From NCBI GenBank assembly GCA_002305805.1, contig DBQY01000016.1:112251-171328 (forward strand): 59,078 bases of DNA, in the 5' to 3' direction. The notes beneath the pieces are model-generated. The model saw nothing but the letters and a program-made list of their open reading frames with translations, did no database searches and was not told where the DNA came from. The position numbers and the translations under genes are program-made. Origin of the DNA: Atopobium sp. UBA1382. GTDB taxonomy: Bacteria > Actinomycetota > Coriobacteriia > Coriobacteriales > Atopobiaceae. Positions 8,201 to 16,989 of the stretch are shown here, in pieces (position 1 is the first letter of the stretch; the number at the start of each line of letters is the position of its first letter).

Positions 8201-9156
8201 ACACGAGCGACGGCATCGTGCCGGCGGGCACCGCGTCCGAGGCGCTCTTGGCCCGCTTGGTCGGCTCGGAGAATGTCGAGCAGTTTGAGGTCAGAGTGCA
8301 GGTGACCATCGTCAAGGCGCAGCAGTCCGCGCCCGCTGACGTTACCCCTGTCGACGAGACCACGGTTGGCGAGGGCGGCTCGCTCACAGGCCTTCCCGCT
8401 GGCGGCGAGTGGCGTCCGGCGGGCGAGGGCGCGTGGCAGCAGGTGCCCGAGAGCGGCGAGGTGAGCGGCCTGCCGGCGGGTGACTACGAGGTTCGTCTGC
8501 CCGGCGACGATTGCCATGAGCCGTCGGAGGCGGTCACGGTGAGCGTCAACGACTTCTCGTCCACGCACGGCGACATCACCTATCCCGCGGGCACGAGTGA
8601 CCCCGGTGACGGAACGGCGGTTCTGCCCGAAGCCGGCGGCGCGGTGACCTTCCCCAACGGAGCAACGGCGACTCTGCCCGGCGGCGCGACCGTCGACCCG
8701 GATGTGCAGACCGCCACGACCGAGTCGGGCGTCGTGGTGACGCCTTCCGGCGACGGTCTCTCCGTCGAGCTGCCGGGTGGTGCCACGGTGACCGCCGGGT
8801 CCGTGACGGTTGCGGCCGATGGCTCGGTCGAGCTGCCCGACGGTGGCGAGATAACCTACCAGGACGGAACGACGGGCCAGGTTGCGGCCGGCGAGACGGT
8901 AAAGCCCGATGCGACGGCACCCGAGCCCGAGCCGACCCCCGATCCGGACCCGACCCCGGATCCGACTCCGGACACAGAGCCCGATCAAGGGACGGACCCC
9001 GAGCCCGCCGGCGACCAGGGGCCCGCGGCGGACGAGAAGGGCGACCAGCTCGCCCAGACGAGCGACCCGACGAGCCTCGTGCCGGTCGCCGTCGCCGGCG
9101 GCGCGGGCGTCGCGGCCCTGGCCGGCGCGCTCGTCGCGCGCAGGCGCCAGCGCTAG
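5221..9156 (+). CDS. Second wall-anchored surface protein (MBG/YDG-type repeats), possibly phase-variable
   Basis: A 1,311-aa protein from ATG 5221; a TTG at 5200 is also in frame. As read, its N-terminus MPGGVALFALSLALVVG lacks the charged start of a signal peptide, which is found out of frame at 5181. The body begins with short beta-strand, ISGG-like units. Around residues 720-900 it has domains resembling bacterial MBG/YDG stalk repeats (KVYDGTQNASISG, RPVTLSWQ, GNYALAAGAQ). Then come Gly/Thr-rich LPGGATV and ELPDGG repeats, a Pro-Asp wall-spanning PDPTPDPTPDTEPD segment and a LAQTSDPTS sorting signal nearly identical to that of the preceding gene. Tandem paralogue-like arrangement; likely a surface stalk or adhesin (inference). 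Confidence 0.8.
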   Translation: MPGGVALFALSLALVVGVSVVPVPALAEPTTEVCGAFTVTVADGDEATYSYSGGVLSITGGTLTVANTDPATPTDDRVQISGQVDVTFAGVNIESFGSGGDYPVDVDDYEGTEVTICLVNQNRLVSHGNDTAALNKSRGQSGDSDKSKLTITSASGDGSTEGSLVVEASGSRSAAIGGSGQRGDVSDVTIAGGTITASVQSGAAIGATDGGSTWRMVISGGIVKTEGGDGLGAVHDPGGLSEFKITGGYVVTTAYRGSTPTGGLVSTDGGNSFVARGKCELPASQSPLTTQDLTIETGAELTIPEGATLTTKGTVINNGTVSGAGTLKSEGTFYNNGTIGDEVVEGDVTEQLVTVERGTVNGFTEPQVVTAGTTVTIKADEVKGMVFSGWEITMGHGFEIADPSSAETTFTMPEGSCVTVRPTYRYLFGTIVTEAGEEIPVTSGESYGMSSALREVNWQDYPNSTLVLTAPDDTAVGVSSDLRLYEWPEGATVDLNGRTMRVSEFWMMPESGSRLTICNGTLSGDRGLRIMDTQLTLRGVVLATEGSASLAVMVNSGSLVFEGDACFADSVLRVSVVGYGGSVTMPCALAKSVDLQVGDEVGINRIHSWTTGEDGAETCSSCDLARGVAEVTLSPAVDFVYDGEPLAAADMGVSAFCDGAVCSDKVVFSYVEERTDGMPTQSRTGLPRYAGTYRVTATLYGASTEDTAYDTVSQTVEVEIAPKPVTVRYEGMVTANNKVYDGTQNASISGVDSDTDFTIEGVVGNDQGWVWLRFDGVYGEFNDSSVGENKPVSVLLDNPSLSDDNYTLDSNEVALSTSVTASISQRPVTLSWQNTEGRYFGDGKVVTASVVNAIEGDDVVAQVTDGDKREVGTYTASAELAGANAGNYALAAGAQTSAEYKISPAVVTPEGTQTIVTNEVGEPTNTFVFGDTIVVRVVPALSSVDADNGPASTDATARALTAPEPEQMALYYGGMQISEPASAADDGSYTMTYDTSDGIVPAGTASEALLARLVGSENVEQFEVRVQVTIVKAQQSAPADVTPVDETTVGEGGSLTGLPAGGEWRPAGEGAWQQVPESGEVSGLPAGDYEVRLPGDDCHEPSEAVTVSVNDFSSTHGDITYPAGTSDPGDGTAVLPEAGGAVTFPNGATATLPGGATVDPDVQTATTESGVVVTPSGDGLSVELPGGATVTAGSVTVAADGSVELPDGGEITYQDGTTGQVAAGETVKPDATAPEPEPTPDPDPTPDPTPDTEPDQGTDPEPAGDQGPAADEKGDQLAQTSDPTSLVPVAVAGGAGVAALAGALVARRRQR

Positions 9157-9220
9157 TCCTTCTCGGCTGGTGACATAGCTCCGAGCGAGGGGCGGTCCGG
9201 ACGACCCGGGCCGCCCCTTT
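9115..9220 (+). repeat. 106-bp direct repeat, copy 2
   Basis: Second copy of the block at 4945-5050, 4,170 bp downstream in the same orientation. Similarity that is not perfect extends further left, into the LAQTSDPTS codons. Recombination between the copies would delete the second gene or form a chimera. Confidence 0.9.
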
Positions 9221-9221
9221 A
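9189..9221 (+). terminator. Terminator of second surface-protein gene
   Basis: Same stem-loop as at 5019-5051 (GGGGCGG/CCGCCCC), here followed by TTTA rather than TTTT. Confidence 0.7.
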
Positions 9222-9780
9222 CTGTTGCGCGGCGTCCCGCCGGTTTCGTTCGTCACGGTAGGTGAAACTTCTTTCACCCACCCATCCGAACGCTTTTGGG
9301 CGGATTCCGTTCGTGGGAGTGGGAACAACCGGGCGAGACAAGCCGGAGGCGGCGCAGGTCGTCACGCGCCCCTCGTGACGGAGCATGTCCAACTGCCGTG
9401 GCAAGACATGGCCAAGTACCGTAAAAAATACGGCCAAGTACCGTAATATAATTGGAGAACACGTAACGACGAATGCGGAGAACACGTAGCGACGAATGCC
9501 GAAAACCCCTAACGCACATGCCGGGAAATACGTATCACACGGGTCAGGGGCGCGGTCGCCTGTGTGAAAAGGCGGGGACGCCATGGAGGGTGCGCACGAA
9601 CACATGGCCCGTCAGGGCGGGGACCCCATCAAACCAGTCGGCTACCTACGACACGCTCCTCCGGCCCTTCTCGGCGGCCCGTGCCGACCGCTCGCCCAAT
9701 TCTCGCCGCGTCGTTCTTCTCGCCGGGTATCAGACCAGAGGCGGCACATCGCCCGCCAGCCCAACCGAAAGGAGCCTCCC
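9222..9780. other. 559-bp intergenic region with several small repeats
   Basis: No convincing gene. From left to right: the palindrome GGTGAAACTTCTTTCACC near 9260; two copies of GGCCAAGTACCGTAA around 9411-9446 with CCGTA/TACGG inverted symmetry; and a tandem of 23-bp units at 9454-9499 that decays through 9545. The DNA upstream of the dehydrogenase ends with AAAGGAG as its ribosome site. Confidence 0.6.
9454..9545 (+). repeat. Tandem 23-bp repeat, two good and two decayed units
   Basis: Units 9454-9476 and 9477-9499 differ at one base and start GGAGAACACGTA. 9500-9522 matches at about 14 of 23 positions and 9523-9545 more weakly. There are no spacers, so this is not a CRISPR. It is iteron- or operator-like and sits 235 bp upstream of the SDR gene. 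Confidence 0.6.
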
Positions 9781-10548
9781 ATGTCCGACCTCTTTGACCT
9801 CACCGGCAAGGTCGCCCTCGTCACCGGCGCGTCGTCCGGCCTCGGCGTCCAGATCGCCAAGGCGCTCGCGGGCAACGGTGCCAATGTCGCGCTGGTCGCG
9901 CGCCGCAAGGAGCGCCTCGAGGCCGTTGCCGCCGACATCGAGGCCCTGGGCGCCGAGGCGTACGTGCACGTGTGCGACGTCTCGGACGTCGAGCAGATCA
10001 AGCAGACCGTGGCCGACGTGGAGGAGCACTTTGGCAAGATCGACATCCTCTGCAACAACGCGGGTCTGGGCCTGACCGCCCCCGCCGAGGAGATGTCCGA
10101 CGCCGACTGGCTGACCATGATGGACGTCAACCTCAACGCGCCATACTTCTTCGCGCGCGAGTGCGCCCGCGGCATGATCAAGCGCGGGTACGGCAAGATC
10201 ATCAACACCGGTTCCATCCACTCCACCGTCGGCATGCTCGAGTGGCCGGTGGGCGCCTATGCCACCACCAAGGGCGGCCTGCTCATGATGACCAAGGAGC
10301 TGGCCGTTGAGTGGGCCAAGTACGGCATCACCGTAAACGCCATCGGCCCAGCGTACTTCCCGTCTGAGATGACGAGCTCCGTGCTGGACGGCGGCGCCTT
10401 TGACCAGGTGGCGGCCACGCGCTGCCCGATGGGGCGCCCGGGGCGCGACGGCGAGCTGGACGGCGCGGTGCTCTACTTTGCCTCTGACGCCTCGTCCTAC
10501 ACCACCGGCCAGCTCCTTACCATCGACGGTGGCTGGACCGCGATTTAG
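9781..10548 (+). CDS. SDR-family oxidoreductase (gluconate 5-dehydrogenase-like)
   Basis: A 255-aa classical short-chain dehydrogenase/reductase. It has the dinucleotide-binding motif TGASSGLG near residue 16, NNAG, a catalytic Ser in TGSIHS, and the YxxxK pair in GAYATTKGG. The C-terminus ends in TGQLLTIDGGWTAI, typical of NAD(P)-dependent sugar-acid or 3-oxoacyl reductases. The overall pattern is closest to gluconate 5-dehydrogenases, but substrate cannot be fixed from sequence. ATG 9781 follows AAAGGAG at good spacing. It stands alone, without a sugar-uptake neighbour. Confidence 0.85.
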   Translation: MSDLFDLTGKVALVTGASSGLGVQIAKALAGNGANVALVARRKERLEAVAADIEALGAEAYVHVCDVSDVEQIKQTVADVEEHFGKIDILCNNAGLGLTAPAEEMSDADWLTMMDVNLNAPYFFARECARGMIKRGYGKIINTGSIHSTVGMLEWPVGAYATTKGGLLMMTKELAVEWAKYGITVNAIGPAYFPSEMTSSVLDGGAFDQVAATRCPMGRPGRDGELDGAVLYFASDASSYTTGQLLTIDGGWTAI

Positions 10549-11074
10549 CGCGCCTGCCCGGCGCCTCACAAGCTGGCGCCGTGGGGCCGTCCTCCGGGGC
10601 GGCCCCTTCTCGTGCCGCCGCGTCTACGAAATCGGGACGGTCCTCCTGTGACGGATTGGGGCTTCTAAGAATTCGCTATCGTCCCGATTGTGGCTGCAGC
10701 AACGTCTACGAATTGGCTATCGTCCCGGCTGTGAGGGCCGTATCGTCTACGAATTGACGCCCGTCCCGCGGTTGGACGGGCCTCTGGTCTGGGACAACCG
10801 CGTTTTCTTAGACGCGACAGCCGGTCGGGCTGGGACGATAGCCAATTCTTAGACGTCGTGGGACGCGAAACCGGGGCGCTCGGCATTTTGCAGACACGGC
10901 CGCCGCGTGACGTTGCCCGGCGAGAAGTGCGACGAGAATCGCAGGGCGAGAGGTGCGGCGAGAATCGCCCGGCGAGAAGCACGACGAAGCCGCTCGGCAC
11001 GCGCCGCTTCGCCCCGCGCCCCCGCCCCCACCTGCGGTATCATCTCAGCAGAAATCCGCGCACGAGGAGGGGAC
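10549..11074. other. 526-bp intergenic region holding repeat array A
   Basis: No gene seen. Just after the SDR stop is a GC-rich inverted repeat (GGGGCCGTCC/GGGGCGGCCCC, about 10581-10607) that could terminate transcription. 10621-10858 is the repeat array described separately. 10860-11070 is GC-rich, with repeated GCGAGAAG-type tracts leading to the ribosome site GAGGAGGGG of the next gene. Confidence 0.6.
10621..10858. repeat. Intergenic convergent repeat array A (four direct, two inverted units)
   Basis: Units of about 25 nt with consensus CGTCTAmGAAttsgctatCGTCC occur in direct orientation at about 10621, 10671, 10703 and 10744, and in inverted orientation at about 10788-10814 and 10830-10855. 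The unit at 10703 and the last one share the segment GAATTGGCTATCGTCCC exactly, in opposite strands. Spacers of 15-30 nt are unrelated. A transcript could fold into long stems. Function unknown. A related array is at 42551-42809. Confidence 0.75.
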
Positions 11075-11497
11075 ATGGCCGAGAGTGACGAGCTGCGCGA
11101 TGGCGTCTCGCCGCAGACAGACGAGCTGGCGAGCACGCTCATGGGTGACGCGCTGGACCTGCTCGCCGCCGGCGACCCCTTCTGCGTGCTCCTCGCCGTG
11201 CAGGACGACTCCGGCGAGATAACGAGCTACGAGTTCTCCGACGACGGCGAGGAGGCCTGCCTCGAGGCCGCCCGCGCCAAGGTGGGGCAGGTCGCGGGTG
11301 CCCGTCGCTGCGCGATCGTCTACGAGGGCGCGGTCGAGGCCGAGGGCGAGGGCTTCGCCGACGCCCTGCTCCTCGAGTTCGGAGAGCGCGGCTGGCGCTC
11401 CTACTCCGCGTACTCGCTCGTGGACGGCGTCGGCACTGGTGATGGTTTCACGTGGACCGACCCCGCGCCGGCCGGAGAGGTGCCCCCGCTGCTGTAA
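11075..11497 (+). CDS. Small acidic conserved hypothetical protein
   Basis: A 140-aa, strongly acidic, soluble protein starting MAESDELRDGVSPQTDELAS, with no signal peptide or membrane segment. I recognise no domain. The region ARRCAIVYEGAVEAEGEGFADALLLEFGERG reads like a compact alpha/beta fold. ATG 11075 follows GAGGAGGGGAC. It ends 69 bp before typA and is probably upstream of it on the same strand. The CCGTA...TACGG motif lies in that spacer. Confidence 0.7.
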   Translation: MAESDELRDGVSPQTDELASTLMGDALDLLAAGDPFCVLLAVQDDSGEITSYEFSDDGEEACLEAARAKVGQVAGARRCAIVYEGAVEAEGEGFADALLLEFGERGWRSYSAYSLVDGVGTGDGFTWTDPAPAGEVPPLL

Positions 11498-11566
11498 AGT
11501 ACCGTATGGCGAAAATACGGAACCGCCGGCCGATGCGGGCCGGCTGAGCAGAGGCGAGAGGGACCC

Positions 11567-13405
<1,839 letters not shown>

Positions 13406-13417
13406 CGAGCCTCACCA

Positions 13418-13476
13418 TACATACCTACTTCAAATCGGGCCCATAGGGGGCAAAATCGGGTAGGTGTGTATGGTCG
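13418..13476. terminator. Convergent hairpin between typA and the TRIC gene
   Basis: CCATACATACCTAC and GTAGGTGTGTATGG pair over about 14 bp with one or two mismatches, around a loop with two copies of AAATCGGG in the same direction. It lies between two converging genes, so it probably ends transcription from both sides, although no U-run follows on either strand. Confidence 0.55.
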
Positions 13477-13492
13477 ACCTAAGTAGACGAGC

Positions 13493-14212
13493 CTAGCTCC
13501 GGCGCCTCGAGCGCCAGCGGGAGACGCGAACCCTCCGAACCGCGCGCCCCACGCGCGGCCCGAGGTCGACGTCGGCCGGCGTCTGCACGTCAAAGCGCAG
13601 CGACCAGCGGCGCAGGCCGATCGTCACCGCGATGCACAGCAGTCCCGCCCAGAGCTTGCTCATCGAGAGTCCCATCACGGCGGCGTAGTAGGCGGCGCTG
13701 CCGGCGAGCGCGCAGACGGCGTAGAGGTTGGAGCGCTGGAAGATGCGCGGGACCTCGCCGAGGAACACGTCGCGCAGCATGCCGCCGCCGACGCCGGTCA
13801 TGATGCCCATGAGCAGGCACGCCGCGAGGTGCAGGCCGTGCACGAGCGCCTTGTCGCAGCCCACGAGCGCAAAGAGCGCGACCGCGGCGATGTCCAGCCA
13901 CTCGAGCAGGCCCCCGGCGCGGTCGAGCGGCTGCGGGAAGAGGAAGGCCACGAGGGCCGTCGCCACGCTCGCCGGGATCGCGAACGGCGAGTCCAGCATG
14001 TAGACGCTGCCCACCTGCATCATGACGTCGCGGATGAGGCCGCCGCCCAGCCCGCACAGGAGCGCGAGCCCCACAAAGCCCACGGCGTCCAGGTGCCGCG
14101 CCCGCGCCACGGCGACGCCGCCGGCCGAGCCCACGATCACGGACGCGAGGTCGACCCACGTGGGCAGCGAGACGGCGGCCAGCTCGGGATAGGTTGAGAA
14201 CAGCTCGGGCAC
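13493..14212 (-). CDS. TRIC/UPF0126-family membrane channel
   Basis: A 239-aa protein with about seven hydrophobic segments and two copies of the family signature: GGGLIRDVMMQ and GGGMLRDVFLGEVP. Bacterial UPF0126 proteins are homologues of trimeric intracellular cation channels and conduct K+/Na+ in tested members. The GTG start at 14212 has GAGGAG five bases upstream. The longer frame upstream is basic and not membrane-like, so I reject it. The C-terminal tail is very arginine-rich. Convergent with typA. Confidence 0.88.
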   Translation of the reverse strand: MPELFSTYPELAAVSLPTWVDLASVIVGSAGGVAVARARHLDAVGFVGLALLCGLGGGLIRDVMMQVGSVYMLDSPFAIPASVATALVAFLFPQPLDRAGGLLEWLDIAAVALFALVGCDKALVHGLHLAACLLMGIMTGVGGGMLRDVFLGEVPRIFQRSNLYAVCALAGSAAYYAAVMGLSMSKLWAGLLCIAVTIGLRRWSLRFDVQTPADVDLGPRVGRAVRRVRVSRWRSRRRS

Positions 14213-14322
14213 GGGTGCTCCTCGGTGACTGGGAAGGGTCGGGCCCGCCCATTGTCGCGCACGCGGGACCTTTCCGCGATGGGAATTCCGATTTCCCCCT
14301 CGCGCGCCCGCGCGACATACGC

Positions 14323-14328
14323 TATACT
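14323..14328 (+). promoter_or_regulatory. -10 box of the tRNA-Ser pair
   Basis: TATACT lies 20 bases before the tRNA-Ser(GGA) 5' end. No clear -35 is visible 17 bases upstream in the GC-rich flank. Confidence 0.5.
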
Positions 14329-14347
14329 GACCGCTGCACCATTTCAC

Positions 14348-14438
14348 GGAGAGTTGTCCGAGTGGCCGAAGGAGCACGATTGGAAATCGTGTAGGCGCCT
14401 AAAGCGTCTCCAGGGTTCAAATCCCTGACTCTCCGCCA
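14348..14438 (+). tRNA. tRNA-Ser (GGA)
   Basis: A class II tRNA with a long variable arm. Acceptor GGAGAGT pairs with ACTCTCC, anticodon GGA is in GATTGGAAATC, T-loop GTTCAAATC, with an encoded CCA at 14436-14438. It reads UCC/UCU serine codons. Confidence 0.97.
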
Positions 14439-14477
14439 GCACTTTCCGTGGCCCCGCAAGGGGCCACGTCACCCTTC

Positions 14478-14567
14478 GGAGGGGTGGCAGAGTGGTTGAA
14501 TGCGGCGGTCTCGAAAACCGTTTACCCCTTCGGGGGTACGAGGGTTCGAATCCCTCCTCCTCCGCCA
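14478..14567 (+). tRNA. tRNA-Ser (CGA)
   Basis: A class II tRNA with anticodon CGA in GTCTCGAAAAC, variable arm stem ACCCC/GGGGT, T-loop GTTCGAATC and CCA at 14565-14567. It reads UCG, a codon expected to be frequent in this GC-rich genome. Thirty-nine bases after tRNA-Ser(GGA), probably the same transcript. Confidence 0.97.
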
Positions 14568-14578
14568 TCGCACGCAAC

Positions 14579-14607
14579 GACCGGTCCCGTGGGGCCGGTT
14601 TTTTTGG
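14579..14607 (+). terminator. Intrinsic terminator after the tRNA-Ser pair
   Basis: ACCGGTCCC and GGGGCCGGT form a stem followed by seven T residues, twelve bases past the tRNA CCA end. Confidence 0.85.
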
Positions 14608-14676
14608 TACGCCGGAACGGTGCGGGCGGTCCGTTGGGGTACGCTACAGGGAGCAGCCACGGCCAAGGAGGTCACG

Positions 14677-15552
14677 ATGAACGACACCGAGCTCGAGGGG
14701 TTTCGCCCCGACAGGTACTTTGCGCGCTCATGGGCCCTGCTCACCCGTGACCGGGGCTGGATCAAGCCGGTGCTCGTCATGGCTGCCGCCTGCCTCGTTC
14801 CCATCGTGGGGCTGCTCGGCGTCCTGGGCTATGCCGCGGAGTGGGCGCGCCTGACCGCCTGGGGCGTGACGTCGTCCCCCAAGCAGAAGGGCGTGCGGGT
14901 CGGCGCCTGCATCGCCAGCGGCTGGCGCGTCTTCGTGGTCATGCTCGGCTGGGGACTGGTGATCGCGCTGGTCTCCGGCGTGCTCTCGGCGATTCCGCTG
15001 CTGGGGCCCCTGCTTACGTTTGCCTGGTTCGTCATCTCCGTCGCTCTCGGCATCATGATCATGGTCGCCGCCCTGCGCGCGACCATCTACCAGAAGATCG
15101 GCGCGGGATTTCGCATCTCCACGATCTGGCAGATGGTGAGCAGCGACGTTGCCGGCCTCGTGAGGATCTTTGGCATGCAGATGGCGGGCGCTGCGATCAG
15201 CTGGGCGGCTGGTTTCGTTGTCATGTTGCTGGCGGTGATGACGATGCTCCCGCGGCTCCTCTACTACGTCGACTACGTGGCCGAGTTCGACGCCATCATG
15301 TCCGACTCCATGCGGATGTCCCTCTTCTTTGACATGATCGTCGACTTCCTCACGGTGATGGGCCCCTTCCTCATCGTGGTGTCCGTGGTGTCGGGGATCA
15401 TCTCCATCATCATGATGCTGCTCGGCTATACGGCAGTGGGGCTGTGGATGCGCCAGTTCAACGTCCCCACCTGGGGCCGCGACGAGGACCCGCTGCCCGT
15501 GACGACGCAAAGTGCCGCGCCGGGCGAGAAGGACGGTCCAGCCGGCGCATAG
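14677..15552 (+). CDS. Polytopic membrane protein, DUF4013-like
   Basis: A 291-aa integral membrane protein with about six hydrophobic segments, a short charged N-terminus (MNDTELEGFRPDRYFARSW) and a polar tail. The N-terminal segment followed by a Gly/Leu-rich pair of helices and alternating long helices resembles DUF4013 proteins, whose function is unknown. ATG 14677 follows AAGGAGG at seven bases. It stands between the tRNA-Ser terminator and the ribosomal-protein operon. The family assignment is tentative. Confidence 0.65.
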   Translation: MNDTELEGFRPDRYFARSWALLTRDRGWIKPVLVMAAACLVPIVGLLGVLGYAAEWARLTAWGVTSSPKQKGVRVGACIASGWRVFVVMLGWGLVIALVSGVLSAIPLLGPLLTFAWFVISVALGIMIMVAALRATIYQKIGAGFRISTIWQMVSSDVAGLVRIFGMQMAGAAISWAAGFVVMLLAVMTMLPRLLYYVDYVAEFDAIMSDSMRMSLFFDMIVDFLTVMGPFLIVVSVVSGIISIIMMLLGYTAVGLWMRQFNVPTWGRDEDPLPVTTQSAAPGEKDGPAGA

Positions 15553-15575
15553 ACGATTGCTCCGTGTGGAGAACT

Positions 15576-15635
15576 CGTGGTCGCCGCGGGCGAGCACATT
15601 GCCGTGTCGTCGTGTTTCTCGCCCGCCCACCACGG
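15576..15635 (+). terminator. Long hairpin downstream of the DUF4013-like gene
   Basis: CGTGGTCGCC-GCGGGCGAG and CTCGCCCGCCCACCACGG form an interrupted stem of about 16 bp around a 23-base loop. No U-run follows. The rest of the gap to rpsF (15636-15830) holds only the rpsF promoter. Confidence 0.5.
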
Positions 15636-15729
15636 CCGTGTCAGCTGGATGCGGGCTGACGGACAGTCAAGGCGGGGTTTGGTGCCACCTTGCGCATCTA
15701 CCATCTCCTCAACGGGATGTGTGGAAGGT

Positions 15730-15758
15730 TTTAGCAGGTAGTCATTATGTGATATGAT
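15730..15758 (+). promoter_or_regulatory. Promoter of the rpsF operon
   Basis: TATGAT at 15753-15758 is preceded, after 17 bases, by the weak -35 TTTAGC (15730-15735). It sits in a short AT-rich pocket 73 bases before rpsF. Confidence 0.55.
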
Positions 15759-15830
15759 GCTTCGCCGAACCTTTCCTGCTCCGGGCGTCCTTCACGACCC
15801 GGGGCCATTAGCCCAGAGGAGGTGAAACAC

Positions 15831-16121
15831 ATGAAGGCCTATGAACTGCTGTATTTTGTCGACCCCACGTGCAACGAGGAGACTCGTGCCGCCGTCATGA
15901 AGCGCATCGAGGTTGCGCTCGGCGAGACCGGCAAGGTTGACAACGTCGAGGACTGGGGCAAGCGCAAGCTCGCCTTTGAGGTCGACGATCTCACGGAGGG
16001 CGACTACACCCTCATCAACTTCCACGCAGATCCCACGGTGATCGCCGAGCTCGATCGAGTTCTGCGCATCAACGACGCCGTCAAGCGTCACATGATCGTG
16101 CGCCGCACCGACAAGGAGTAG
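15831..16121 (+). CDS. rpsF: 30S ribosomal protein S6
   Basis: 96 aa, beginning MKAYELLYFVDP and containing the conserved WGKRKLAFEVDDLTEGDY and a basic C-terminal KRHMIVRRTDKE. S6 binds 16S rRNA in the platform as a dimer with S18, encoded two genes downstream. ATG 15831 follows AGGAGG at a spacing of eight; a GTG nine bases upstream overlaps that ribosome site and is not used. First gene of the operon. Confidence 0.97.
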   Translation: MKAYELLYFVDPTCNEETRAAVMKRIEVALGETGKVDNVEDWGKRKLAFEVDDLTEGDYTLINFHADPTVIAELDRVLRINDAVKRHMIVRRTDKE

Positions 16122-16166
16122 GCATGGAAGCGCGAGCCAACGGCTCGCACGAGAGGGAGTGAGACC

Positions 16167-16646
16167 ATGAGCATCAACAGGGTCAACATCTCGGGCAACC
16201 TCACGAGGGACCCCGAGCTGCGCATGACGGGCGGCGGCACGCAGATCCTTGCGTTTGGCGTTGCCGTGAACGACCGTCGTCGCAACCCGCAGACCGGCGA
16301 GTGGGAGGACTATCCCAACTTCATCGACTGCATCGTCTTCGGCGCCCGCGCCGAACCGCTCTCCCGCTTCCTCTCCAAGGGCTCGAAGGTTGCCGTTGAG
16401 GGCAAGCTTCGCTACAGCTCCTGGGAGACGAAGGACGGACAGAAGCGCAGCAAGCTCGAGGTCGTCGTCGACGAGGTGGAGTTCCTCTCCTCGAGGAACC
16501 AGCAGGGCGGCGGTGCCCCCGCGTTCCAGCAGGGACAGCAGGCACCCGCGTACTCCGCCCCGACTCCCGCCGCGCCGCAGGCGTACCCCGCGCCCGTCCA
16601 GACCCCGCCGTCGGCTGAGGTCTACGACGAGGACATCCCGTTCTAA
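16167..16646 (+). CDS. ssb: Single-stranded DNA-binding protein
   Basis: 159 aa with an OB-fold N-terminus (MSINRVNISGNLTRDPELR, then NFIDCIVFGARAEPLSRFLSKGSKVAVEGKL), a flexible Gln/Pro/Ala linker (about residues 112-150) and the acidic tip DEDIPF that recruits replication and repair partners. It lies between rpsF and rpsR in the classic order. Confidence 0.97.
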   Translation: MSINRVNISGNLTRDPELRMTGGGTQILAFGVAVNDRRRNPQTGEWEDYPNFIDCIVFGARAEPLSRFLSKGSKVAVEGKLRYSSWETKDGQKRSKLEVVVDEVEFLSSRNQQGGGAPAFQQGQQAPAYSAPTPAAPQAYPAPVQTPPSAEVYDEDIPF

Positions 16647-16688
16647 CCATCCGGCGGCATCTCGCCGCCAACAGAAAGGCAAGAAGAC

Positions 16689-16961
16689 ATGGCTCAGCAG
16701 AAGCAGGATTTTCAGCGCCAGCCGCGTCGCAAGTACTGCCAGTTCTGCAAGGAGGAGACCGAGTACATCGACTACAAGGATGTGCAGCTTCTCCGCAAGT
16801 ACATGACCGATCGCGGCAAGATCAAGCCGCGTCGCGTCACTGGCGCCTGCACGCAGCACCAGCACGACATCGCGCTTGCGATCAAGCGCGCCCGTGAGAT
16901 GGCGCTTCTCCCCTACACCGTCCCCGTGGTCTCCAGCCGCGGCGGTCGTAACCGCGGCTAG
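16689..16961 (+). CDS. rpsR: 30S ribosomal protein S18
   Basis: 90 aa with the conserved [32 protein letters not shown] and the basic C-terminus. The Cys pair in CQFC together with further Cys and His residues (GACTQHQH) indicates the zinc-binding form of S18. Ribosome site AGAAAGGC at suitable spacing. Confidence 0.97.
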   Translation: MAQQKQDFQRQPRRKYCQFCKEETEYIDYKDVQLLRKYMTDRGKIKPRRVTGACTQHQHDIALAIKRAREMALLPYTVPVVSSRGGRNRG

Positions 16962-16989
16962 TCCGCGGTCCTGATTAGAGCGCAGGCAC

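Noticed and set aside
9454..9545. CRISPR array
   Set aside because: Units are head to tail without spacers and decay quickly; no cas genes.
14213..14377. Longer N-terminus for the TRIC gene
   Set aside because: Would overlap the tRNA-Ser(GGA) gene and its promoter, and adds a basic, non-membrane leader.
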